Shown piece after piece: positions 1-7,156 of a stretch of 14,993 nucleotides of DNA. The notes below the pieces were generated by a model, which saw only the letters and a program-made list of their open reading frames with translations, was not told where the DNA came from and did not search any database. Source of the DNA: an uncultured Eubacteriales bacterium (GTDB lineage: Bacteria; Bacillota; Clostridia; Christensenellales; Christensenellaceae); assembly GCA_902782475.1 (NCBI GenBank), contig CACZNR010000015.1, positions 1-14,993 on the forward strand, in the 5' to 3' direction. The translations under genes and the position numbers were made by a program. Within the stretch, counting starts at the first letter, position 1. Every line of letters starts with the position of its first letter.

Positions 1-530
1 CTGTGCTCTATCTCGCTCCAGAAGGAATTGACCAGTGACTTTATCTGAAGCTCAAAATTCACGGTCTCCTTTCCCATCATGAAGTAGCCGTCTATCTTGT
101 AGATCTCAAAACCGTTTTTCTGGGTCTGCGGCTGCTTTTCAGACAGCTTGAGCCTGATCCTTGGCATCTGTGGCATGTAATAGAAGATGCTGTCCTCTGT
201 CTGGTCGAACATGGCCTTCAGAAGATCATATGCATATTTCTCTTCCTCTATGAACTTGCATTCGATCCTCAGCCCTATCACGTCCCTGAGGGAAGCAAGG
301 ACGCCTTCCGCATCCATGCTGATGACATCATAATTGTTCCTTATGAGTTTCTCCCTGATGCTTGAAGCAGACTTGATCCTGTAGATCATCTGGAGCTCGT
401 ACTCGCTCTCAGGGAAGATGTATTTATCAAAATAATCCCTTATCTCCTCCGCTATAAGCTTATAGCTGTCTTTCTTGGTGTTGTACAGGTCAAGTACTTC
501 ACCTATGTGATTGAATATTCCAAGTTCCAA
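1..530 (-). CDS. RelA/SpoT-domain protein (GTP pyrophosphokinase-like), 3' end outside the window
   Basis: An open frame of 176 codons runs from 530 off the window edge. It contains the hallmarks of a RelA/SpoT nucleotidyltransferase domain: the ATP-side motif RIKSASSI (residues 51-58), RDVIGLRI (82-89) and the closing FELQIKS (159-165) followed by FWSEIEH (170-176). Proteins of this family make (p)ppGpp from ATP and GTP. The start is chosen as TTG at 530: an in-frame stop lies just upstream, a GGGAAG ribosome site sits 8 nt before it, and the first ATG is only at codon 48, inside the domain region. The gene begins 20 nt after the flavoprotein gene and is probably cotranscribed with it. Oddly, the usual GTP-binding GYxSxH motif is missing, and the equivalent stretch reads NGFEIYKIDGYF (139-150). 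The family assignment is firm; synthetase activity is doubtful. Confidence 0.8.
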   Translation of the reverse strand, partial: MELGIFNHIGEVLDLYNTKKDSYKLIAEEIRDYFDKYIFPESEYELQMIYRIKSASSIREKLIRNNYDVISMDAEGVLASLRDVIGLRIECKFIEEEKYAYDLLKAMFDQTEDSIFYYMPQMPRIRLKLSEKQPQTQKNGFEIYKIDGYFMMGKETVNFELQIKSLVNSFWSEIEH

Positions 531-550
531 AATTCTTACTTCCCTTTAAC

Positions 551-1777
551 TTATATATTTGAAGCACTCTTACCGGCAAGATAGCCTGTTGAGAACGCTA
601 TCTGAAGATTGTATCCCCCAGTATATGCATCCACATCCAGGAGCTCTCCGGCAAGATAAAGTCCTTTTATGACCTTGCTCTCCATAGTGGAAGGATTTAC
701 TTCTTTTACTTCGACCCCTCCCCTTGTTATTATAGCTTCTTCCAGTTTCCTTGTCTTCTCTATTTTGACCTGAAGATCCTTCACTGCCCTTACAAGACCA
801 TGTCTCTCTTCCTTTGTAAGTGAGCTGGTCTTCTTGTCAGGATCTATCCCTGCATCCTTAAGCACAGGAATTATGATTGCCTGTGGCAGGAGCTTCCTCA
901 GCATGTTTTTGATGGTAACAGTATTGTATTCCCTTATATCCCTTATGAGCCTTTCATCCAGTTCCTTTTCATCAAGGCCCGGCTTCAGGTCTATATGGAT
1001 GCAGGTGTCGGAAAAATCATAGTCTTTGATGTGTGCACTTGCTGAAAGCACCAGCGGCCCGGTGACGCCAAAATGTGTAAACAGCATCTCGCCCACATCC
1101 GTAAACATCTCCCTGCCTTTTTCAGTGAGTGTGAGCCTCACATTCCTTAAGGACAGTCCCATCAGTTCCCTGCAGAACTGCTGGTCCTTTGCCACCAACG
1201 GTATGAGGGAAGGATGGACCGGCACAACTGTATGTCCTTTCTCTGCCAGAAGTTCATGAAAATATCCGTCGCTTCCTGTAACGGGATACGACATTCCGCC
1301 GGAAGCCAGTATGACCCTGTCAAACTTCTCCGTTCCCCTGTCAGTCTTTATGCCGGTGACTTTGCCGTCAACAGCCAGTATGTCAGTTATCCTGCTGTGA
1401 AGCCTTACCTCTACGCCCTTCTGTCTCAGGACTTTCTCAAGTGTCCTTATGACATCACTTGACTTGTCAGAAACGGGAAACACCCTTTTTCCCTGTTCCA
1501 CCTTTGTCGGAAGGCCATTGTTCTCAAAGAATTCCACCAGTTCTGTATTATCCAGAGACGAGAACGCACTGTAAAGGAACCTTGGATTCTTGGGTATGTT
1601 GTCAAAGAAATCCTCCCTGTCCCTGGCGTTCGTGATATTACATCTTCCCTTTCCGGTAAGGAAGAGCTTCTTCCCCAGCTTTTCATTCTTTTCAAATAAA
1701 ACGACCTGACAGGATCCTGCAGCAGCAATGGCTGCCATCATCCCGGCAGGTCCCCCGCCTATGACTGCTAATCTCAT
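551..1777 (-). CDS. HI0933/BaiN-family FAD-dependent flavoprotein (NAD(P)/FAD oxidoreductase)
   Basis: This 408-residue protein has an N-terminal Rossmann FAD site, GGGPAG at residues 7-12, with the acidic ribose-binding residue E29 in VVLFEK. The family motif GKGRCNITN follows at 42-50, then ASGGMSYPVTGSDG in the middle, and a C-terminal FAD-contact segment with GxYLAGELLDVDAYTGGYNLQIAFSTG. Length and motif order match the HI0933/YhiN/BaiN family of soluble flavoproteins. Members have been linked to reduction of bile-acid intermediates and of other substrates, but most have no known substrate, so none is assigned here. Its start ATG overlaps the stop codon of the RpiR-type regulator (ATGA), which implies translational coupling and possible control by that regulator. 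Confidence 0.9.
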   Translation of the reverse strand: MRLAVIGGGPAGMMAAIAAAGSCQVVLFEKNEKLGKKLFLTGKGRCNITNARDREDFFDNIPKNPRFLYSAFSSLDNTELVEFFENNGLPTKVEQGKRVFPVSDKSSDVIRTLEKVLRQKGVEVRLHSRITDILAVDGKVTGIKTDRGTEKFDRVILASGGMSYPVTGSDGYFHELLAEKGHTVVPVHPSLIPLVAKDQQFCRELMGLSLRNVRLTLTEKGREMFTDVGEMLFTHFGVTGPLVLSASAHIKDYDFSDTCIHIDLKPGLDEKELDERLIRDIREYNTVTIKNMLRKLLPQAIIIPVLKDAGIDPDKKTSSLTKEERHGLVRAVKDLQVKIEKTRKLEEAIITRGGVEVKEVNPSTMESKVIKGLYLAGELLDVDAYTGGYNLQIAFSTGYLAGKSASNI

Positions 1778-2667
1778 TTACTGCTCTCTTCCTCCAGAGG
1801 TGCATAATCATGAACGGCATAAACGTGCTTTTCACGCCATATGTTCTCCATGATGGAATAGTTTTCCGTAAGGACATCCTTCTTCTTGAGTCCTACGAGT
1901 ATGATCATCGTATTTATTATGCTTAATGGTGCAACGAAAGAATCCACGAAGGAATTGATGTTGTTCTTCGTGAGGATGCAGTGATCCGAAAGATTGTAAA
2001 GCGGAGACAGATTGTTGTCTGTAATGGTGATTATTTTTGCATGTCTCTCCTTTGCAAACTTCACACCTTCAACCGTCTGTGAGGAATACCTCGGGAAAGC
2101 CATTCCTATCACCACGTCTCCCTCATTCACGTGTACCAGCTGGGAATAGATATCGGATGTACCGATGGTTATCTGATGGACATTGTCAAAAATGTATCCA
2201 AGATAATAGACCATGAACTGTACAAGCGGTGCACAGCTCCTGAATCCTATCACATATATCCTCTTTGCATTTATGAGATCTTCCGTGACCTTGTCAAAGG
2301 TCTCGATGTCAAGATTCTCAAAAGTAGCCCTCAGGTTCTTGCTCTCCATCTTGTTGATGGCTGTGATGACTTCTTCTGTGGACATTCCTTCCAGCATATT
2401 GAGTCTCTGTATGTTGGTGAGCTTGTTCTTGATTATCTCCTGAAGATGTTTCTGAAGCTTGGGATAGCCACTGTATCCAAGCGCATAGGCAAATCTCACT
2501 ACCGTTGATTCACTGACCCCGGCAGTCTCCCCAAGAACACTGGCAGTCATGAAAGCTGCCTTGTCATAATTATCCAGTATGTAATTGGCTATGGCTTTAT
2601 GTCCCTTGCTGTATGTGCTGTATTCATTGCGGATCTTTGCCAGAAGATCGGATTTGTTGTTGTCCAT
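1774..2667 (-). CDS. RpiR/MurR-family transcriptional regulator (HTH plus SIS domain)
   Basis: A 297-residue protein with the two-domain plan of RpiR regulators. The N-terminal HTH_6 domain (about 1-77) includes the helix-turn-helix TASVLGETAGVSESTVVRFAYALGY (split here as residues 41-55 and 56-65). The C-terminal SIS sugar-phosphate-binding domain (about 125-265) opens with RIYVIGFRSCAPL (136-148), where the GxRS loop would bind a phosphosugar. Such proteins usually sense a sugar phosphate and control a nearby catabolic or cell-wall-sugar operon. No sugar gene is present in the window, so the ligand is unknown. It is the first gene of a unit with the flavoprotein and the RelA/SpoT-like gene. 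The likely ribosome site is AGGGG about 12 nt before the ATG, which is a rather long spacing. Confidence 0.9.
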   Translation of the reverse strand: MDNNKSDLLAKIRNEYSTYSKGHKAIANYILDNYDKAAFMTASVLGETAGVSESTVVRFAYALGYSGYPKLQKHLQEIIKNKLTNIQRLNMLEGMSTEEVITAINKMESKNLRATFENLDIETFDKVTEDLINAKRIYVIGFRSCAPLVQFMVYYLGYIFDNVHQITIGTSDIYSQLVHVNEGDVVIGMAFPRYSSQTVEGVKFAKERHAKIITITDNNLSPLYNLSDHCILTKNNINSFVDSFVAPLSIINTMIILVGLKKKDVLTENYSIMENIWREKHVYAVHDYAPLEEESSK

Positions 2668-2695
2668 TTTTAACGAATTCCCCTAAACAAAACTA

Positions 2696-2719
2696 AAACG
2701 GGGCTTTTGCACCCCGTTT
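2696..2719 (-). terminator. Intrinsic terminator of the carboxyltransferase-surE unit
   Basis: AAACGGGG (2696-2703) and CCCCGTTT (2712-2719) form a perfect 8-bp inverted repeat with an 8-nt loop. On the minus strand the stem is followed by the T-rich stretch TTTTAGTTTTGTTTAG; on the plus strand the sequence after it is not T-rich. It lies about 30 nt beyond the surE stop codon and so fits as its terminator. It also overlaps the predicted transcription start of the next gene. Confidence 0.75.
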
Positions 2720-2720
2720 G

Positions 2721-2750
2721 ATTATATCATAGCAACAATTTAATGTTCAA
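2721..2750 (-). promoter_or_regulatory. Sigma-A-type promoter of the rpiR-like unit
   Basis: Read on the minus strand, TTGAAC (2745-2750) is followed after 18 nt by a perfect TATAAT (2721-2726). An extended -10 TG lies one base upstream of the hexamer (TGATATAAT). Transcription should start near 2714-2717, about 50 nt before the regulator's ATG. The predicted start falls inside the hairpin at 2696-2719, so the mRNA would begin with a stem-loop. This is a consensus match by eye; no start site has been mapped. Confidence 0.7.
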
Positions 2751-2751
2751 A

Positions 2752-3528
2752 TCAGATTTCCATATCGTTAAGGAACTCTATTCCATCAAGGGCTCTTTCA
2801 TCTGTAAATTCGGATATGAGAGGAGTGATGGAGATATTTCCCTGTCTGATCTCATATGCGTCATCGCCAGGACCGTCATCAGGACGGTAGTTGCTCTGCA
2901 CTCTGTAGGAGACATTGTTCTCATCGACTTCTTCTACTACTGTGTATCCGCCGAACCAGTTGGTGTTGCTCATCCTTGTAACTACGACCTTCTTCGGAAC
3001 CACTTCATTAAGGTTCGGGAAGTTTACATTCAGGATGGTCCTTACCGGGAATTTGAACTTGTCAGCCATCTCTGCAAGTCTTCTTGCAAACTTTGCTGCA
3101 TATACGAATCCCTCAGGCTCATTTGTGAAGCATACATGTGAGAATGCCAGTGCCCTGACACCGTGAAGTGTTGCCTGTGTAGCAGCATTTGTGGTGCCGG
3201 ACCAGAGGATATTTACGCCCATGTTAGGTCCACGGTTTATTCCTGAAAGGCAGATATCCGGAAGGTTATCCTTAAGTATGACTGTAAGTGCGATCCTTGA
3301 ACAGTCTGCAGGTGAACCGTCAACATACCATGCCGGAACATCTTCATATCCAGGTATGGTGGTCTTGGTCACCATAATAGGAGTCCTGAAGTTAAGTGCG
3401 TGTGAATTGCCGCTGCACTCATGCTTTGGGGCAACTACATAGATCTCGTGCTTGCCGTAAAGCTCCTTTACAAGGGCGATCAGGCCAACACCTTCAATAC
3501 CGTCGTCATTTACCAATAAAATCTTCAT
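2752..3528 (-). CDS. surE: 5'/3'-nucleotidase SurE
   Basis: SurE is a metal-dependent phosphatase that dephosphorylates nucleoside 5'/3'-monophosphates and short polyphosphates in the cytoplasm. From the chosen start the protein has 258 residues. It opens with the family signature MKILLVNDDGI (metal-binding D8, D9), has S39 in ECSGNSH, and carries GINRGPNMG (96-104) with N98, followed by WSGTTNAATQATLHG. The frame is open up to 3561, where an ATG overlaps the stop of the upstream gene (ATGA) and would add 11 residues. ATG 3528 is preferred because SurE proteins begin at MKILL and an AAGGAG ribosome site lies 11 nt before it. It is the last gene of the carboxyltransferase unit and is followed by a terminator. 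A metabolic link to that unit is not evident. Confidence 0.92.
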   Translation of the reverse strand: MKILLVNDDGIEGVGLIALVKELYGKHEIYVVAPKHECSGNSHALNFRTPIMVTKTTIPGYEDVPAWYVDGSPADCSRIALTVILKDNLPDICLSGINRGPNMGVNILWSGTTNAATQATLHGVRALAFSHVCFTNEPEGFVYAAKFARRLAEMADKFKFPVRTILNVNFPNLNEVVPKKVVVTRMSNTNWFGGYTVVEEVDENNVSYRVQSNYRPDDGPGDDAYEIRQGNISITPLISEFTDERALDGIEFLNDMEI

Positions 3529-3557
3529 CTGTCTTTCTTCTCCTTCTAATTTCGATC

Positions 3558-4955
3558 TCATAATGGATAGATTATGTTTTTCTTATCCAGTTCATTCACA
3601 TCAAGTCCGTACAGCTTGTTCTTTCTGTACTCAAAGAACTTTGGTGCTACCTGCGGGAACATTGCGTATGAAAGGATGTCCTCCTCCTGCTCGATCTGTC
3701 CCTCCAGTAGTTCTCTGTAGTGATCAAGTTCAGGTTCGATAAGATCTGCAGGTCTGCAGGTGATTATCTCCTCATCCCCTATGCACTTCTTCCTTACATC
3801 TTCGTCCACTTCACCAGGAAGCTTACCGTATTCACCCTTAAGGAGTCCCTTGGATTCCTTTGAGACAACCTTGTATCTCTCTCCTGAGAGCACGTTCATG
3901 ACTGCCTGTGTACCGACTATCTGGCTCGTAGGTGTTACGAGAGGAGGATAGCCGAATTCCTTCCTTACTCTCGGAACTTCCTCAAGGACTTCCAGAAGCC
4001 TGTTCTCTGCATTGGCATTCTTGAGCTGATTGATGAGGTTTGACAGCATGCCGCCAGGTACCTGATACAGAAGTGTATTTACGTCCACTCCAAGTACCTT
4101 TGTGGATATGAATCCGTCTTTTCTCAACCTTTCAACTGCAGGCTTTATGGCTGTTGAAGCCTCTGTCAGCTGACCGAGGTCCAGGCCTGTATCATATTCC
4201 GTACCCATGAGGGTAGCGACCATGGACTCTGTACAAGGCTGTGATGTTCCGTTTGCCATCGGAGAAAGAGCTGTATCCACTATATCAGCTCCTGCCTCTA
4301 TGGCCTTAAGGTATACCATGTCACCTGTTCCTGTGGTGTTATGGGTATGTATATGGATCGGAACGCTTACCTTTTCCTTTATCTTCTTTACCAGTTCATA
4401 TGCATCATATGGAAGGAGTATGTTTGCCATATCCTTTATGCACACTGACTTAGCTCCGAGCTCTTCCATCTTCTTTGCAAGCTCTGCGAAATAGTCCAGG
4501 GTATGAACAGGGCTCGTTGTATATGAGATGCATGCCTCAGGCCAGCCACCATACTTGATGGTAGCCTCCATTGCTGTCTTTATGTTCCTTATGTCATTTA
4601 AGGCATCGAATATCCTTATTACGGTAATGCCGTTCTCTATGGCTTTCTTAACGAACAGATCCACCACGTCATCAGCATAGTGCTTGTATCCAAGGAGGTT
4701 CTGTCCCCTTAAGAGCATCTGAAGCTTTGTGTCAGGCATTGCAGCCTTCAGTTTACGGAGCCTTTCCCACGGATCTTCATTGAGGAATCTCATACATGTA
4801 TCGAAAGTTGCTCCGCCCCAGCATTCTATGGACCAGTAACCGATCTTGTCCATTATCTCTGCGGCTTTCAGCATCTCGTCAGTCCTCATCCTCGTTGCAG
4901 CCTGGGACTGATGGGCGTCACGCAGTATCGTATCAGTTATACAGACTTTACCCAT
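3558..4955 (-). CDS. oadA: OadA/transcarboxylase 5S-type carboxyltransferase subunit (oxaloacetate decarboxylase alpha, pyruvate carboxylase B-like)
   Basis: A 465-residue TIM-barrel carboxyltransferase that moves CO2 between an oxo-acid (oxaloacetate/pyruvate) and biotin. Visible family features are ITDTILRDAHQS (6-17) with metal ligand D13, RGQNLLGYKHYADD (83-96), the catalytic lysine K174 in CIKDMANIL, and metal ligands H203 and H205 in HIHTHNTTG. These match the D/K/H/H set of known OadA enzymes with an offset of four residues. The C-terminal biotinyl domain found in many OadA/PycB proteins is absent; the next gene upstream (4966-5361) supplies it as a separate chain. This is the split arrangement of the propionibacterial transcarboxylase 5S and 1.3S subunits. 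A GAGGTG ribosome site lies 4 nt before the ATG. The preferred substrate cannot be read from sequence alone. Confidence 0.9.
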   Translation of the reverse strand: MGKVCITDTILRDAHQSQAATRMRTDEMLKAAEIMDKIGYWSIECWGGATFDTCMRFLNEDPWERLRKLKAAMPDTKLQMLLRGQNLLGYKHYADDVVDLFVKKAIENGITVIRIFDALNDIRNIKTAMEATIKYGGWPEACISYTTSPVHTLDYFAELAKKMEELGAKSVCIKDMANILLPYDAYELVKKIKEKVSVPIHIHTHNTTGTGDMVYLKAIEAGADIVDTALSPMANGTSQPCTESMVATLMGTEYDTGLDLGQLTEASTAIKPAVERLRKDGFISTKVLGVDVNTLLYQVPGGMLSNLINQLKNANAENRLLEVLEEVPRVRKEFGYPPLVTPTSQIVGTQAVMNVLSGERYKVVSKESKGLLKGEYGKLPGEVDEDVRKKCIGDEEIITCRPADLIEPELDHYRELLEGQIEQEEDILSYAMFPQVAPKFFEYRKNKLYGLDVNELDKKNIIYPL

Positions 4956-4965
4956 ATGGCACCTC

Positions 4966-5361
4966 TTATTTGATTACAGCTAGAACGTCGCCAACGTTTA
5001 CCACTGTGCTCTTTGAAACGTTTACGGAAGCTACAGTCCCGTCACAAGGAGCATTGATGTCGTTTTCAAGTTTCATGGCTTCGAGTACGAATACAGGATC
5101 TCCCTTCTTTACGGTATCACCTACCTGGATCTTTACCTCAAGGATGGTTCCAGGCATTGGAGCCTCTATCTTCTCTCCGTCAGGAACTACTGTTGAAACA
5201 ACAGGAGCTGCCTCCTTGACTTCTTCCTTGACTTCAGGAGCTGCTGCAGGTGCTGCCGGCTGTACTGCAGGTGCTGCTGCAGGAGCTGCTGCGGTCTCTC
5301 CAAGACTCTCTACTGAAACATCATAAGTTTTTCCATTGACATTAATTCTGTATCTTTTCAT
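4966..5361 (-). CDS. Biotin carboxyl carrier protein (1.3S/GcdC-like)
   Basis: A 131-residue biotin carrier that shuttles the carboxyl group between the two carboxyltransferase subunits. The N-terminal part (1-20) is a short beta segment, MKRYRINVNGKTYDV, typical of decarboxylase biotin subunits. A flexible alanine/proline-rich linker occupies about 23-55. The C-terminal biotinyl domain (62-131) includes APMPGTI (67-73) and the biotinylation motif EAMKLEN, whose lysine K97 is the expected attachment point for biotin. Spacing to the OadA-type gene is 10 nt and to the OadG-type gene 10 nt, so the three should be cotranslated. A biotin ligase must be supplied from elsewhere in the genome. Confidence 0.93.
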   Translation of the reverse strand: MKRYRINVNGKTYDVSVESLGETAAAPAAAPAVQPAAPAAAPEVKEEVKEAAPVVSTVVPDGEKIEAPMPGTILEVKIQVGDTVKKGDPVFVLEAMKLENDINAPCDGTVASVNVSKSTVVNVGDVLAVIK

Positions 5362-5371
5362 AACATGTACC

Positions 5372-5713
5372 TCAAATATATCTATTAACCTGTTCTCTTC
5401 TTCCTACTATGGACCAGTTTGACCTGTATCCTGTTCTTTCTTCCTTCCTGACTTCCCTGATATCATTTATCCTTACGTTTTCAGGATCAGTGCCCTCGAA
5501 TTCAGCGATGGCTACCGCAATGACTGCAACGAGCTCAGTATCATCGTCCTTTTCAGGCAGTACTGCTGTCCTGTTCTCAGTCCTGACAGGCAGTTCCTTT
5601 TCCTCTTTGCGGGGAAGTTTTCCAAGAAGTACCAGCAGAAGTATCGTATTGAGCACCTGTATAAGGGCTATGGCGAATTCAGCTGCAGTAAACTCTATTC
5701 CCATAAAATTCAT
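5372..5713 (-). CDS. oadG: OadG-like small membrane subunit of a biotin decarboxylase/transcarboxylase complex
   Basis: A 113-residue protein with one hydrophobic segment near the N-terminus (about 10-31, LIQVLNTILLLVLLGKL at its core). A charged cytoplasmic linker follows, then a C-terminal portion containing ELVAVIAVAIAEFEGTDPENVRI and RSNWSIVGRREQVN. This layout is typical of the OadG/gamma family, which anchors and assembles Na+-pumping decarboxylases. The ATG at 5713 has an AAGGAGG ribosome site with 6-nt spacing that overlaps the stop codon of the preceding gene, favouring it over the in-frame ATG three codons later. Its presence suggests membrane association of the complex, yet no membrane beta subunit (OadB/MmdB) is encoded in the window. 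Confidence 0.82.
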   Translation of the reverse strand: MNFMGIEFTAAEFAIALIQVLNTILLLVLLGKLPRKEEKELPVRTENRTAVLPEKDDDTELVAVIAVAIAEFEGTDPENVRINDIREVRKEERTGYRSNWSIVGRREQVNRYI

Positions 5714-5724
5714 AAGCGGCCTCC

Positions 5725-7095
5725 TTACAAAGGTAAGATTCCATGCTTTTTGCTATGGGTATCGACTCTCTTGTTTATGACTATGTCAAGAGCCTTTATT
5801 ATCTCGAATCTGAGATCTGAAGGATCGATGACCTTGTCTATGAGGCCCTGCTGTGCAGCAGTTTCAGTGCTCAGGAAAGCTTTTGCATATTCTTCCTGCT
5901 TGTCGTTCCTTCCGTCGAATAATATCAGACTTCCGAGATCCTCATCCATGGCGCCGATCCTTGCATCCTTGAAGGCATACACTATATCGGCTCCGTTGGC
6001 CTTGTTGCTCATTGCTGTATATCCGTCTCCTATGGCTCTTCCGGCTATGATGCTTATCATAGGGGCTGTTGCTTCGCCATATGCATAGATCATCTTGGAC
6101 ATTGCCTTCAGAGAGCTCTGGTTATGTGACAGGTCTGAACCGTCGTTGTCAACGAATGAAATGATCGGGATATGATATGCATCCAGGAAATATATGAATC
6201 TTGCTGCCTTTTTCGCATCATGCTTTGAGATAGGCTTTCCGGGTTCATTCATGATGACTCCTGCCACCAGGCCGCCATATGATACGAAACCTATGTGAAG
6301 GTTCCAGCCATAGCCCTTCTGCAGTTCAAAGAATACTTCTCCGTCAGCAGAATTCTTTACCAGCTCGAACAGATCCCCGCCAGTGGTCTTCCTGTATATG
6401 CTGTCGTCGTTTTCAAGTATGTATGTATCCTCAAGATTGTTGGACGGTATGCACTTAAGAAGTCTCTTGAGCTGAGCGAATGCATCTTCCTCATCCTCAC
6501 ATACGATGTGACATGTGCCTTCTTCAGCATTGTTGTCAGCATCATTCACGTCCACGTCATCCGGGAGAGAGAATGCCACTCTTACTACCTTGTCACTCTT
6601 GAGTCCAAGCTCACTGCCCTTCTTCGTCATCAGTGTGAAATCAGAAAGTGATGTCATGAATGCTGCACTTCCCATGAGCTTTCCAAGTACCACAGACAGG
6701 ATAGGTATCACTCCTGACAGCTCAGCCATCTTCTTCATGACCATGCTGTAGGCATGAACTGCATTAGGACCCTCCTGAGCCCTTGCACCTTCGGAATCCC
6801 ATAAAAAAATCATAGGAACGCCTGATTTTTCGGCATTCTCCATGATCTCCAGAATCTTTCTTGCCTGTCCTATACTGAAAGATGCTCCAAGTCTGTCAAC
6901 AGACTGAGCAGCAATACATACTTTCTTTCCACCGATGGTTCCAAATCCTGTTACGACACCTTCGCCTTCGATGCTGACATCCTGGTATCCGAATACAGAA
7001 TTCGGGAGCCTGTATGAAGAATTGATCTCTACAAAAGAATCCTGATCGATCAGTCTCTGGATCCTTTCCATACCAATGGAAATACTGTTTTCCAT
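5725..7095 (-). CDS. Acyl-CoA carboxyltransferase, MmdA/PccB/12S-like, divergent
   Basis: A 456-residue crotonase-fold carboxyltransferase with N- and C-terminal halves, the type that exchanges CO2 between biotin and an acyl-CoA. The N half shows SEGARAQEG (101-109) and SGVIPILSVV (127-136). The C half shows FVDNDG (314-319) and GRAIGDGYTAMSNKANGAD (352-370). It is shorter at the N-terminus than typical MmdA/PccB proteins. Glycine-rich loops that usually read GPCAGGA and RKAYGGAY are here GKLMGSA (138-144) and GRAIGDGY (352-359), so the CoA substrate may be unusual. The start is well supported by AGGAGG (7102-7107) 6 nt before the ATG. It is the first gene of the unit with the OadG-like, biotin-carrier and OadA-like genes. 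Family is clear; substrate (methylmalonyl-, glutaconyl-, malonyl-CoA or other) is not. Confidence 0.85.
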   Translation of the reverse strand: MENSISIGMERIQRLIDQDSFVEINSSYRLPNSVFGYQDVSIEGEGVVTGFGTIGGKKVCIAAQSVDRLGASFSIGQARKILEIMENAEKSGVPMIFLWDSEGARAQEGPNAVHAYSMVMKKMAELSGVIPILSVVLGKLMGSAAFMTSLSDFTLMTKKGSELGLKSDKVVRVAFSLPDDVDVNDADNNAEEGTCHIVCEDEEDAFAQLKRLLKCIPSNNLEDTYILENDDSIYRKTTGGDLFELVKNSADGEVFFELQKGYGWNLHIGFVSYGGLVAGVIMNEPGKPISKHDAKKAARFIYFLDAYHIPIISFVDNDGSDLSHNQSSLKAMSKMIYAYGEATAPMISIIAGRAIGDGYTAMSNKANGADIVYAFKDARIGAMDEDLGSLILFDGRNDKQEEYAKAFLSTETAAQQGLIDKVIDPSDLRFEIIKALDIVINKRVDTHSKKHGILPL

Positions 7096-7147
7096 TATGT
7101 TCCTCCTGTGATCTATTGAAATTGAATTCCAAACTTCTCTACGATAG

Positions 7148-7156
7148 ATTATATCA
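7148..7156 (-). promoter_or_regulatory. Extended -10 promoter of the carboxyltransferase unit
   Basis: On the minus strand TGATATAAT gives a perfect -10 hexamer (7148-7153) with an extended TG. No good -35 is visible at 16-18 nt spacing (the best candidate is TAGTTT at 7171-7176), so the extended -10 would have to carry recognition. It is 52 nt before the ATG of the carboxyltransferase gene and directly after the rluB stop. No terminator separates it from rluB, so some read-through from upstream is likely. An imperfect 8-bp inverted repeat (7139-7146 / 7152-7159) overlaps the hexamer. Confidence 0.6.

Noticed and set aside
2131..2508. Plus-strand open frame of 125 codons opposite the RpiR-type gene
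   Set aside because: Antisense shadow of a clear HTH-SIS protein; no domain recognised.
3529..3561. Upstream ATG that would extend SurE by 11 residues
   Set aside because: SurE proteins begin at MKILLVNDDG; the added residues are charged and include the AAGGAG ribosome site of the internal start. It remains possible because of the ATGA overlap.
4796..5326. Long plus-strand open frame of 176 codons opposite the biotin carrier and OadA-type genes
   Set aside because: It is a shadow of strongly supported minus-strand genes; the composition (Ser/Thr/Ala-rich, low complexity) mirrors the alanine/proline linker and no plausible ribosome site or domain is seen.
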